Shown here: in pieces, positions 49,698 through 57,787 of the stretch | How positions within the stretch are numbered: position 1 is the first letter of the stretch | Layout of the letters: every line of letters starts with the position of its first letter | Assembly (NCBI GenBank): GCA_947253995.1 | Contig: CAMYBM010000001.1 | Location: 1 to 60,000 of the forward strand | Direction: 5' to 3' | Source of the DNA: an uncultured Candidatus Saccharibacteria bacterium | Lineage (GTDB): Bacteria > Patescibacteriota > Saccharimonadia > Saccharimonadales > Saccharimonadaceae | DNA length: 60,000 bases | Notes under the pieces: model-generated | What the model was told of the DNA's origin: nothing | The model's input: the letters and a program-made list of their open reading frames with translations, nothing else | Database searches by the model: none | Translations under genes and position numbers: made by a program

Positions 49698-50093
49698 ATG
49701 AGCGAAAGTATTTTTACGAAGATAATACGAGGCGAGCTGCCCTGCTACAAAGTCTATGAGGATGCGCGAACCTTTGCTTTTCTTGACATCAATCCGTTGA
49801 GTGACGGCCATATTTTGGTAGTGTCAAAGTCACCTGTCGATAAAGTTTATCACCTTAGTCAAGCCGATTATACAGCTTTGTTTGCTACAGTGCGGAAGCT
49901 GTGCGATCAAGTTGAAGCTGTCCTTGGCGTTCGTGCTGGTATCATCGTTGAAGGGTTCGATATTCCGCATGCGCATGTGCATGTAGTACCGTTGTATGAT
50001 GCTCAAGTCATGCAGCTACATCACGGTTATAAAGTGGATAATTCGCCAGCGAATTTAGCCAAATTAGCTGAGCGGTTGCGGTTAGATGATTAG
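49698..50093 (+). CDS. HIT family protein
   Basis: 131-aa nucleotide-binding hydrolase or transferase of the histidine triad family. The signature HAHVHVVPLY lies at about residues 94-103 and the N-terminal FLDINPLSDGHILV fits the fold. These enzymes cleave nucleoside phosphoramidates or dinucleoside polyphosphates. It overlaps rlmH by eight bases. Confidence 0.92.
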   Translation: MSESIFTKIIRGELPCYKVYEDARTFAFLDINPLSDGHILVVSKSPVDKVYHLSQADYTALFATVRKLCDQVEAVLGVRAGIIVEGFDIPHAHVHVVPLYDAQVMQLHHGYKVDNSPANLAKLAERLRLDD

Positions 50094-50526
50094 AATTATT
50101 GCAGTTGGTAAAAAACATGCACCAGAGCTGAGTCGAGCTATTGATCAATACGAGTGTCGTTTGCGCCACCCCTTCACTGTTGAGTGGCAGCTATTACCCT
50201 ATTCTGCTAAACAAGGTGATGCTGCTCGCATTGAGGAATCGCACGCGATTATGCAGCAGATAAAGCCCCAGGCCAAGGTTGTTTTGCTGGATGAGCGTGG
50301 AGATAGCTTGAGCAGCGACTCCTTTGCTAATGTTTTAATTCAAGGTAACGTAACAATTGTCATAGGTGGCGCTTATGGGGTGGACGATGCTCTGCGCCAG
50401 CGCGCTGATACAGTGATAAGTTTATCAAGGATGGTATTTCCGCATCAGTTAGTGCGGTTGATTTTATTAGAGCAAATTTATCGCGCGCAAGCTATTGTCA
50501 ACCATCACCCGTACCACCATATTTAA
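50086..50526 (+). CDS. rlmH: 23S rRNA (pseudouridine1915-N3)-methyltransferase
   Basis: SPOUT-fold enzyme of 146 aa (typical about 155) methylating pseudouridine 1915 in helix 69 of 23S rRNA. The SAM-binding knot VIGGAYGVDDALRQRA is near residue 92 and the C-terminal MVFPHQLVRLILLEQIYRAQ and VNHHPYHH match the family. Note that it overlaps the HIT gene. Confidence 0.93.
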   Translation: MIRIIAVGKKHAPELSRAIDQYECRLRHPFTVEWQLLPYSAKQGDAARIEESHAIMQQIKPQAKVVLLDERGDSLSSDSFANVLIQGNVTIVIGGAYGVDDALRQRADTVISLSRMVFPHQLVRLILLEQIYRAQAIVNHHPYHHI

Positions 50527-50562
50527 AAGTTTTCCACAAGTGCAAAACCTGTGGAAAACTTT
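50526..50562. terminator. 13-bp hairpin built from DnaA-box-like sequences between rlmH and murE
   Basis: AAAGTTTTCCACA (50526-50538) and TGTGGAAAACTTT (50550-50562) form a 13-bp stem with an 11-base loop. It is shared by convergent rlmH and murE. Each arm contains TTTTCCACA, one mismatch from the DnaA box. On the minus strand it is followed by TAAAT, on the plus strand by GCAATTTA; a weak terminator tail. Confidence 0.65.
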
Positions 50563-50588
50563 GCAATTTACTACTGAAAAACCAATAT

Positions 50589-51869
50589 TTACAAGTATTT
50601 TTTAATGGCTGCGAGTGCTGTTGCCCGCTCATCCCAAGGTTGATCGCCAGCGGCGCGTGCAATGGTCTTCTCATGCCCCTTGCCTAACAGAACAACAACA
50701 TCGTTCTTTTTCGCCAGCGACATAGCATGATCGATTGCCGAAGTCCGATCATCAATAAACAAAAGTGTTTTGTCATCGACTAGACCGGCTTGCCTTGCGC
50801 CTTTGGCTAGCTTTTCTGATTGTGGTCGTACCGGGCCGCGAGGATCGTCCTCTGTCAGAATAAGAATATCAGCATAGCGGCCAGCAATTTCGCCCATGCC
50901 AGGAAGCTTCTCTTGATCGCGTTCGCCTGGCCCACCACATACAACGATCATTTTACCTTTGGTGAGTTTTTTAATGCCAGGAAGCAACTTTTCGTAAGCG
51001 TCAGGCGTATGTGCGAAGTCAATAATTACGTCATAGTTTTGACCGGCGTCAACGCGATTCATTCGGCCTTCGACACCGTCAAGCGATGAAATACCTTCTT
51101 CAATTGCTGCCTTATCGAGGCCTAAGCTAATCCCTACCCCGACGGCTGCCAATGAATTGTAGACATTAAACTCGCCAGGAATGTTAGTTTTTATGTGGTA
51201 ACTAGTTTTGCAGTGACGGACGTAATATTCGACGCCGCTAGTCGTAAGCTTTACTCGGGTAGCTTTAAGATCGCCATGATGGATGCCGTAAGTTATTGGG
51301 TGTGGCACTTTGGTTGTAAAGTAGCCTACCGATGGATCATCGGCATTAGCAAGGCCAATCCCCCGCCCCCCGTGCTTGGCGTTCATGGCGCAAAGCTTAA
51401 ATAGGCGTTGTTTAGCGGCGCGGTAACGAGCAAAGGTACGGTGATAATCGAGGTGTTCCTCTGTGACATTGGTTTCAACTACGATGTCAAACGGAATACC
51501 AAAGACGCGATATTGAGCTAAGGCATGTGAGCTAACTTCGATAACGAGGTATTTAATCCCGGCTGCTCGCATTTTAACAAGGCGTTGATTCAATAATTTT
51601 GGGTTGGCTGTCGTCATGTGGGCGCTTTGCGTCGTTATGTTGTCGTCAATGGCGTTAGCCACGGTTGACATCAGGCCGACTCGGTAGCCAGCTTTGAGCA
51701 ACATGTTGTAAATCATAAAACAGGTTGTTGTTTTGCCATTTGTACCAGTTACACCTATTACTGTCATGCTATTGGCGGGATAATCATACTTAGTAGCTTG
51801 AAGGAACGCCCTAACTGCATGAACTGGCACTAGGGCGGAGTTGCGCGCATCTTTAATCGTGTATTTCAT
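50589..51869 (-). CDS. Mur ligase, MurE-like, N-terminally shortened
   Basis: 426 aa ATP-dependent amino-acid ligase of peptidoglycan synthesis (UDP-MurNAc-tripeptide synthase type). The ATP loop GVTGTNGKTTT is near residue 40, VIEVSSHALAQ follows, and the C-terminal motif LTEDDPRGP stands where MurE enzymes have DNPR, typical of meso-DAP users. The usual N-terminal UDP-binding domain of about 90 residues is reduced to about 35. The start fits a TATAAT six bases upstream. It could be a divergent MurE or another Mur-family ligase (for example MurT-like); DDPR and the NGKTTT loop favour MurE. Confidence 0.82.
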   Translation of the reverse strand: MKYTIKDARNSALVPVHAVRAFLQATKYDYPANSMTVIGVTGTNGKTTTCFMIYNMLLKAGYRVGLMSTVANAIDDNITTQSAHMTTANPKLLNQRLVKMRAAGIKYLVIEVSSHALAQYRVFGIPFDIVVETNVTEEHLDYHRTFARYRAAKQRLFKLCAMNAKHGGRGIGLANADDPSVGYFTTKVPHPITYGIHHGDLKATRVKLTTSGVEYYVRHCKTSYHIKTNIPGEFNVYNSLAAVGVGISLGLDKAAIEEGISSLDGVEGRMNRVDAGQNYDVIIDFAHTPDAYEKLLPGIKKLTKGKMIVVCGGPGERDQEKLPGMGEIAGRYADILILTEDDPRGPVRPQSEKLAKGARQAGLVDDKTLLFIDDRTSAIDHAMSLAKKNDVVVLLGKGHEKTIARAAGDQPWDERATALAAIKKYL

Positions 51870-51875
51870 AGCATT

Positions 51876-51884
51876 ATTATACCA
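51876..51884 (-). promoter_or_regulatory. Extended -10 of the murE-like gene
   Basis: TGGTATAAT on the minus strand, hexamer (51881-51876) ending six bases before the ATG at 51869. No ribosome site. Confidence 0.5.
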
Positions 51885-51898
51885 CCTAGGAAATGTGA

Positions 51899-51904
51899 TA
51901 AAAT
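51899..51904 (+). promoter_or_regulatory. -10 box of tsaD
   Basis: TAAAAT ending ten bases before the ATG at 51915; the expected leader is about four bases. Back-to-back with the murE promoter. Confidence 0.4.
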
Positions 51905-51914
51905 AACAAGTGAA

Positions 51915-52964
51915 ATGAATGTGTTAGGAGTGGAGAGCTCGTGCGACGAGACTGCTGCTGCGGTAGTCCAGGACGGGCGCAAAATTATTTCGAATGTAGT
52001 AAATTCGCAGATTGATATACATAAAATTTACGGTGGAGTTGTACCTGAGGTCGCAGCACGATCCCACCTTGAGGTTGTAGTACCGGTGATTGAGCAAGCG
52101 GTTAGCCAGGCTGGCGGTTGGTCAAAAATTGATGCCGTGGCTTGTACAATGATGCCTGGGCTGATCGGATCGTTGCTTATGGGTTCAATCACGGCACGGA
52201 CGCTAGCGCTTGTTCACCATAAGCCGTTTTATGCTTGTCATCATGTTGAGGGTCATGTCTATGCTAATTTTTTGATGGATAATCCACCAGAGTTCCCTTT
52301 TTTGGCTTTAATTGTTAGTGGTGGGCATTCTCAAATTGTTTTATTTAAGGATCATGGCGACTATCTTTTGTTAGGTCAAACTGCTGATGATGCGGTTGGT
52401 GAGGCTTTTGACAAGGTGGCTAAGATCATTGGTCTGCCCTACCCTGGCGGCCCAGCTATTTCGAAGGCAGCAGAAAACGGCGACCCGCATCGTTACCATT
52501 TACCAAAGGCAAAAATGAAGGGTAAATACGATTTTTCGTTTTCGGGGGTTAAGACTGCCCTGCTCCGTACAGTGCAAGATGTCGTAGGGGTTGATCATAC
52601 TTTTCCGTCATATCAGTTGGCAGCAAAGCTGAGCCAGCAGCAAGTATGCGATTTGGCTGCTAGTTTTCAATATACGGCAGTTGATACACTAGTAGAAAAG
52701 CTTGTTCTAGCTACAAATGAGTATCAACCGAAGTCAGTTGTGATTGCTGGCGGTGTAGCGGCCAACCAGGAATTGCGGCGTCAATTGCGTGAACGTCTGC
52801 CAATTGATATTAGTTTCCCTACCCCTGCCCTCTGCACTGATAACGGGGCTATGATTGCGGCGCTAGGTTACTATAAAGCGCAGCGTTTGCAGCCAGATGA
52901 CCCCCGCAATTTGGACGTAATACCATCAATTTCAATGACAAAAACAATTTGGGGGTTGCATTAA
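51915..52964 (+). CDS. tsaD: tRNA N6-adenosine threonylcarbamoyltransferase
   Basis: 349 aa, TsaD/Kae1. With TsaB/TsaE it forms t6A at position 37 of ANN-decoding tRNAs. It starts MNVLGVESSCDETAAAVVQD, and the metal-binding motif HHVEGHVYANF (two His) is near residue 112. ATPase-type ASKHA motifs LIVSGGHSQIVL and VIAGGVAANQELRRQL are visible. The length is normal. TsaB and TsaE are not in this window. Confidence 0.96.
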   Translation: MNVLGVESSCDETAAAVVQDGRKIISNVVNSQIDIHKIYGGVVPEVAARSHLEVVVPVIEQAVSQAGGWSKIDAVACTMMPGLIGSLLMGSITARTLALVHHKPFYACHHVEGHVYANFLMDNPPEFPFLALIVSGGHSQIVLFKDHGDYLLLGQTADDAVGEAFDKVAKIIGLPYPGGPAISKAAENGDPHRYHLPKAKMKGKYDFSFSGVKTALLRTVQDVVGVDHTFPSYQLAAKLSQQQVCDLAASFQYTAVDTLVEKLVLATNEYQPKSVVIAGGVAANQELRRQLRERLPIDISFPTPALCTDNGAMIAALGYYKAQRLQPDDPRNLDVIPSISMTKTIWGLH

Positions 52965-53000
52965 AGCTTAAGCTATGATAATATGGAGGTATAAGTCAAT

Positions 53001-53939
53001 ATGACCGAGGTAACAGGGAGTTTCTTGCAAAGCTCAGCCTGGCGTATTTTGAGTGGGGTTTCTTGTGAAAACATTGAACGCCATGGTTCGGGTTGGCATT
53101 ACTTAGCCATTCTCGAAAAAGGGCAATTCAGTCGGCGTTTATATTGTCCGCTTGGTCCAGTAGCTAAGGATTTGACGTCATGGCGTCACGCATTAGCCGA
53201 TCTGCGTCAAATTGGTCAAAAATATGGGGTAGATTTTTTGCGGGTTGAGCCAGAATTGTCGGTAATCACCCCTGATATTATGAAAGGTGAGGGGTTCTGT
53301 CATAGCGCCCGGGATGTTCAGCCTCCGCATACAGTAGTAAACGATGTCTCAGTCGATGAATCGGCTATTATGGCGCAGTTGTCTCAGACTGCCCGCCGTT
53401 ACACGCGAAAATGCGACAAAGCCGGAATAACGTACAGTGTGAGCTATAACCCAATTGACGTGACTGATTTTATTGCGATGATTCATGAGGTCAGCCAACG
53501 AACTGGCATGAAACCGCACAGCGATCAACATTATCGTCTGATTGCCGAGAAACTGTTCCCACTTAAGGCGGCAGGCTTGCTGTTCGCCGAGTTGGCAGGG
53601 AAGCGCATAGCTTCAATTATTTTTTTGACAGATGGCAAAACAATGAGTTATGCGCATGCGGCTAATTTGACTGAGTACCGTAAGTATGCGCCGGCGGTTG
53701 GTCTGGGTACATATGCACTTAAGTTTGCACATCAACAGGGGTGCAAGTACTTTGATTGGTGTGGAGTAGCGCCAGCAACTGATGATGGTAATAAACGGTG
53801 GCACGCTTGGCGCGGCTTTACTCAGTTTAAGCTATCCTATGGCGGGAAACGAGTGGATCGTATTGGTACTTGGGAGCTGCCATTGCACCGAGTTAAATAC
53901 GTGATTTATCGTGTAATACTTAAGCTTGCGCGGCGTTAG
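53001..53939 (+). CDS. FemX/FemA-type aminoacyl transferase
   Basis: 312 aa with the double GNAT fold of FemABX peptidyltransferases, which add amino acids from aminoacyl-tRNA to the lipid II side chain to build interpeptide bridges. Visible are TARRYTRKCDKAGITYSVSY, the substrate-site region GLLFAELAGKRIASIIFLTD and the C-terminal KYFDWCGVAPATDDGNKRWH. The length is short (usual 340-420). A ribosome site GGAGG lies 12 bases before the ATG. Amino acid donor unknown. Confidence 0.85.
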   Translation: MTEVTGSFLQSSAWRILSGVSCENIERHGSGWHYLAILEKGQFSRRLYCPLGPVAKDLTSWRHALADLRQIGQKYGVDFLRVEPELSVITPDIMKGEGFCHSARDVQPPHTVVNDVSVDESAIMAQLSQTARRYTRKCDKAGITYSVSYNPIDVTDFIAMIHEVSQRTGMKPHSDQHYRLIAEKLFPLKAAGLLFAELAGKRIASIIFLTDGKTMSYAHAANLTEYRKYAPAVGLGTYALKFAHQQGCKYFDWCGVAPATDDGNKRWHAWRGFTQFKLSYGGKRVDRIGTWELPLHRVKYVIYRVILKLARR

Positions 53940-53990
53940 TGCTATAATAATGTTAGATTGTGCCAGAAGGCATTTATAAGGACAAAAAGG
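53940..53990 (+). promoter_or_regulatory. valS promoter and leader
   Basis: Extended -10 TGCTATAAT (53940-53948) just after the femX-like stop, a leader of about 36 bases and AAGGA (53978-53982) eight bases before the ATG at 53991. This start replaces a longer open frame from 53958. Confidence 0.6.
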
Positions 53991-56549
53991 ATGAATTTAC
54001 CAAAGACTTACGAGCCAAATCAGTATCAGACCGCTATTTACGCTTTATGGGAAAGCAGTGGGGCGTTTAGCCCGCAAGGTAACGGCGACCCATACTGCAT
54101 TGTTATGCCGCCACCAAATGCCAATGGTAATTTGCACGTTGGCCACGGTTATATGATACCGATCGAAGACATCCTTGTGCGTTACTATCGGATGCAGGGT
54201 AGGCGAACTATCTGGATACCCGGGGCAGATCATGCCGGATTCGAGACGTGGGTTGTATTCGAGCGTAGCCTTAATCAAGAAGGTAAATCGCGCTTTGACT
54301 ACAGTCGCGAAGAGCTTTATCGCTTGACTTGGGATTTTGTACAACGTAATCGGGGAAATATGGAGTTACAGATTCGGGCATTGGGTGCCTCTTGCGACTG
54401 GAACAACAAAGTGTTTACGTTGGATAAGAAGGTCGTTGATACGGTGTATCATACGTTTAAGCAGTTATGGGACGATGGCCTAGTTTACCGCGGTAACCGT
54501 ATAGTTAACTTTTGTCCGAAGCACCAGACAGCTTTTGCTGATATTGAAGTTGATTTTAAGCCAGTTAAATCACATCTTTGGCATATTGTTTACCGTACGC
54601 CTGATGGTAGTCGATCAATTGAAGTGGCAACGACACGTCCAGAAACTATGCTTGGCGATACGGCAATTGCAGTGCATCCCGAGGATGAGCGTTACACTGA
54701 TTTGGTAGGGAAAACAGTAGTAGTTCCGTTAATTAACCGTGAGATCCCGGTAGTTGCCGATGAAGGAGTTGAGCGTGATTTTGGTACTGGTGCTGTAAAG
54801 ATTACACCGGCGCACGATCCACTTGACTTTGAGATTGGCCAGCGACATCATTTGCCGCAATTAACGGTTATCGCAACCGATGGCACAATGATTAACGTGC
54901 CGGATAAATACCAAGGAATGACCGTTGAGCAAGCTAGGGCAGCCGTAGTTGATGACTTGACGGCGTCTGGCGCCTTGATAAAAACGGAGGACTTTATGCA
55001 TGACGAGCCGCATTGCTATAAGTGTGGTTCGACGATCCAGCCGTTGATGATGAAACAGTGGTTTATTAATGTTAAGCCGTTAGCGCAACGGGCGCGTGAG
55101 GCGGTTGCGCGCGGGGAAGTGCGTTTTGTGCCAGAACATAAAGGCCAAGAACTGATTCATTATTACGATGAGCTGAGGGACTGGAACATTAGCCGGCAAA
55201 TCCCGTGGGGCATCCCGATCCCAGCTTTTCACGCCGCTGACAATCCGGACGAATGGATATTTGATCCGCGCGTTGATCAAACGGAGATCGAGATCAACGG
55301 TCGATCTTACGTGCGCGATGAGGATACTTTTGACACGTGGTTTAGTAGTGGTCAGTGGCCATTTGTCACAACTGACGTCATTACTGACGGCAAGCTCAAA
55401 GAGTTTTACCCGAATGCTGTCATGGAAACAGGCGTAGATATTTTGCGTGCTTGGGTGGCACGAATGATTATGCTCGGCTTGTATACTACTGGCAAAGTGC
55501 CGTTTCATGACGTCTTTTTGCACGGTTTAATTTTGGATAAGCATGGCCAGAAGATGAGCAAAAGCAAGGGTAACGTGCTTAATCCAATGGATATTGTAGA
55601 ACGTTATGGCTCAGATGCTTTGCGTATCGGTATTGTGATGAATCGTTCAGCGGGTCAACCGCAAGCTTTCTCGGAAGATTCAGTTATTGCCGGGCGTAAT
55701 TTCTGTAATAAGTTATGGAATATTGCCCGCTACATCGATTATGCTACAGAGCAATCAAATATTGGACTGGACGACATTAAGTCAGCTAAGCCGACTAGTA
55801 TTGCTGAACACTGGATCAGTCGACAGTTTAATCAAGCGAAGCACACGGTTGATAGCTTGATTGCCCAGTACCGTTTTGCCGAGGCGGTAGAGACAATTTA
55901 CCATTTTGTTTGGGATGAATTGGCCGACTGGTACATCGAAGCTAGTAAAAATAGCGACAACGCGGCTTTCATGCGGCAGCTACTAGAGAACACACTTAAG
56001 CTAGTGCATCCATTTGCGCCATTTGTCACTGAAACTATTTGGACGACGATCCATGACGATACATCGTTGTTGATTAGTCAGCTATGGCCGCGCGATTTAA
56101 CTTACAGTAAACGAGCGGCTAATCAATTTGATCAGGTTAAGTCATTGGTTGTTACGTTGCGTAACATTACGCAAACATTACCGAACGGTAAGTATACACT
56201 GGTGCATGATTCCGATCCGTTATTAGTGGAGCAGGGGAATTTAGTCGCCAGCTTAGCAAAGTTGCGTCAAGTTAAGGTTGATCACACGCCACATGGTTTG
56301 CATGTTGTGTCTAATTGGGCAACGTCTTGGTTGGAGTTGTCGCGTGAACAAATTGATGCCTACAAGAAGCATTTAGTTGAACGCTTAACCGATGCCAAGG
56401 AACAGATTGGCCGCTTGGAACAGCGTCTCGCTAACCAGGGTTACGTTGATCATGCTCCGGCCGAGCTGGTGGCGGAAAGTAAGCGTCAATTGAATGATTT
56501 GAAACATCTAGCAACAAAACTATCCGATAGTATCAATGACATTAGTTGA
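53991..56549 (+). CDS. valS: Valyl-tRNA synthetase
   Basis: Class I synthetase, 852 aa, starting MNLPKTYEPNQYQTAIYALW. HIGH motif NANGNLHVGHGYM near residue 36; editing domain (ATTRPETMLGDTAIAVHPED near 220); KMSKS as KMSKSKGNVLNPMDI near 522. The C-terminal coiled-coil tRNA-binding arm LTDAKEQIGRLEQRLANQGY is present. The editing-domain motif and the coiled coil mark ValRS rather than Ile/LeuRS. The stop codon TGA overlaps the TTGACA of the rpoD promoter. Confidence 0.96.
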   Translation: MNLPKTYEPNQYQTAIYALWESSGAFSPQGNGDPYCIVMPPPNANGNLHVGHGYMIPIEDILVRYYRMQGRRTIWIPGADHAGFETWVVFERSLNQEGKSRFDYSREELYRLTWDFVQRNRGNMELQIRALGASCDWNNKVFTLDKKVVDTVYHTFKQLWDDGLVYRGNRIVNFCPKHQTAFADIEVDFKPVKSHLWHIVYRTPDGSRSIEVATTRPETMLGDTAIAVHPEDERYTDLVGKTVVVPLINREIPVVADEGVERDFGTGAVKITPAHDPLDFEIGQRHHLPQLTVIATDGTMINVPDKYQGMTVEQARAAVVDDLTASGALIKTEDFMHDEPHCYKCGSTIQPLMMKQWFINVKPLAQRAREAVARGEVRFVPEHKGQELIHYYDELRDWNISRQIPWGIPIPAFHAADNPDEWIFDPRVDQTEIEINGRSYVRDEDTFDTWFSSGQWPFVTTDVITDGKLKEFYPNAVMETGVDILRAWVARMIMLGLYTTGKVPFHDVFLHGLILDKHGQKMSKSKGNVLNPMDIVERYGSDALRIGIVMNRSAGQPQAFSEDSVIAGRNFCNKLWNIARYIDYATEQSNIGLDDIKSAKPTSIAEHWISRQFNQAKHTVDSLIAQYRFAEAVETIYHFVWDELADWYIEASKNSDNAAFMRQLLENTLKLVHPFAPFVTETIWTTIHDDTSLLISQLWPRDLTYSKRAANQFDQVKSLVVTLRNITQTLPNGKYTLVHDSDPLLVEQGNLVASLAKLRQVKVDHTPHGLHVVSNWATSWLELSREQIDAYKKHLVERLTDAKEQIGRLEQRLANQGYVDHAPAELVAESKRQLNDLKHLATKLSDSINDIS

Positions 56550-56574
56550 CAAAAGTAATAACTACGCTTATACT
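56546..56574 (+). promoter_or_regulatory. rpoD promoter
   Basis: A near-perfect consensus promoter: TTGACA (56546-56551), a 17-base spacer and TATACT (56569-56574). A second box TATAAT lies at 56584-56589. The 5' leader is about 109 bases, the longest in this window; no defined riboswitch is recognised in it. Confidence 0.75.
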
Positions 56575-56689
56575 GTTATACTATATAATTTGGGCGTATT
56601 AGATTTGCGCCATACAGATAGGCTGCATCAGCATTGAACATACTAAAACTTAAAAACGGTTAATGTAAAGAAAGGGGATCTGCTAGAAG

Positions 56690-57775
56690 ATGAAATCAGA
56701 AGATGACAAGCCCACCGATGACATGATGCTTGATATGCCAGATGAGTTGAATGAAGATGATATTGCCGACGACACCGTTATCGCCCCCAGCGATATTGAC
56801 GAGCTAGGTGATGATTCGGTCAAGATTTATTTGCGCGAGATTGGTCGCATTCCGTTGCTAAGCATCGAAGAAGAGGCTAAAATTGCACAGGAAATCATCA
56901 AGAATGCAGAGCCACTTGCCGAAGCAGAAGCAAAGCGCACTGAGCTTACTAAGCAGCTAGCAGCGGATGATTTAACGCAGAGCGAACGCGCTAAGTTACT
57001 AGCTGAGCAAAGCAAGCTGCAACTAAAGATCAAGCGTCTGAAGCGGCCGAAGGATAAAATGGCCGAGGCTAATATGCGGTTAGTAGTTTCGATTGCTAAG
57101 CGCTATTCTGGCCGTGGGTTGGACTTCTTGGACCTGATTCAAGAGGGCAACACGGGCTTACTGCGCGCGGTTGAGAAGTTTGATCCTGATAAGGGATTCA
57201 AATTCTCAACTTATGCTACTTGGTGGATTCGCCAGGCAATTACGCGTGCTATTGCCGACCAAGCGCGAACTATTCGCATCCCGGTACACATGGTGGAAAC
57301 AATCAACAAATTGATGCGTTTGCAACGTAAGCTAACCCAAGAGCTTAATCGTGAGCCCACTATCGAAGAATTGGCCAAAGCCATGGAAGAGACACCGGAA
57401 AAAATCAAGTACGTGTTTAAGATCAAGCAAGATATTCAGTCGCTGGATGCCACAATTGGCAAAAACGACGATGATGACTCATCAGAATTAGGTAGTTTTA
57501 TCGAAGACGATGGTGCTGCTAGCCCGGAAGATGTTGCCAATGATCATTTACTAAGTGAGCAGGTAATGGATGTAGTCAATGCACTATCGGATCGCGAGCA
57601 AAAGATTATCAAGTTACGTTTTGGGCTTGACGGTGGCAGGCCACATACTCTAGAAGAGGTGGGGGCTGAGTTTGCCGTTACTCGCGAGCGTATTCGTCAG
57701 ATTGAAGCTAAGGCGCTAGCTAAATTGCGCAAGAATAAAGAAACTAATCGTTTGCATGATTATCTCAATAAATAG
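56690..57775 (+). CDS. rpoD: RNA polymerase primary sigma factor (sigma-70)
   Basis: 361 aa housekeeping sigma factor. Region 1.1 is reduced to an acidic leader of about 40 residues. Region 1.2 DDSVKIYLREIGRIPLLS is near residue 42. Region 2 (RLVVSIAKRYSGRGLDFLDL and FSTYATWWIRQAITRAI, about 130-200) recognises the -10, and region 4 (TLEEVGAEFAVTRERIRQIE, about 320-345) the -35. Preceded by AAAGGGG. It lies between valS and polA. Confidence 0.96.
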   Translation: MKSEDDKPTDDMMLDMPDELNEDDIADDTVIAPSDIDELGDDSVKIYLREIGRIPLLSIEEEAKIAQEIIKNAEPLAEAEAKRTELTKQLAADDLTQSERAKLLAEQSKLQLKIKRLKRPKDKMAEANMRLVVSIAKRYSGRGLDFLDLIQEGNTGLLRAVEKFDPDKGFKFSTYATWWIRQAITRAIADQARTIRIPVHMVETINKLMRLQRKLTQELNREPTIEELAKAMEETPEKIKYVFKIKQDIQSLDATIGKNDDDDSSELGSFIEDDGAASPEDVANDHLLSEQVMDVVNALSDREQKIIKLRFGLDGGRPHTLEEVGAEFAVTRERIRQIEAKALAKLRKNKETNRLHDYLNK

Positions 57776-57787
57776 GATGATCATTTT

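Noticed and set aside
53958..53990. Longer valS start at 53958
   Set aside because: It begins close to the predicted transcription start and adds residues not seen in ValRS; AAGGA fits the ATG at 53991.
56575..56689. Riboswitch in the rpoD leader
   Set aside because: About 109 bases of leader but no recognisable aptamer or terminator/antiterminator pair.
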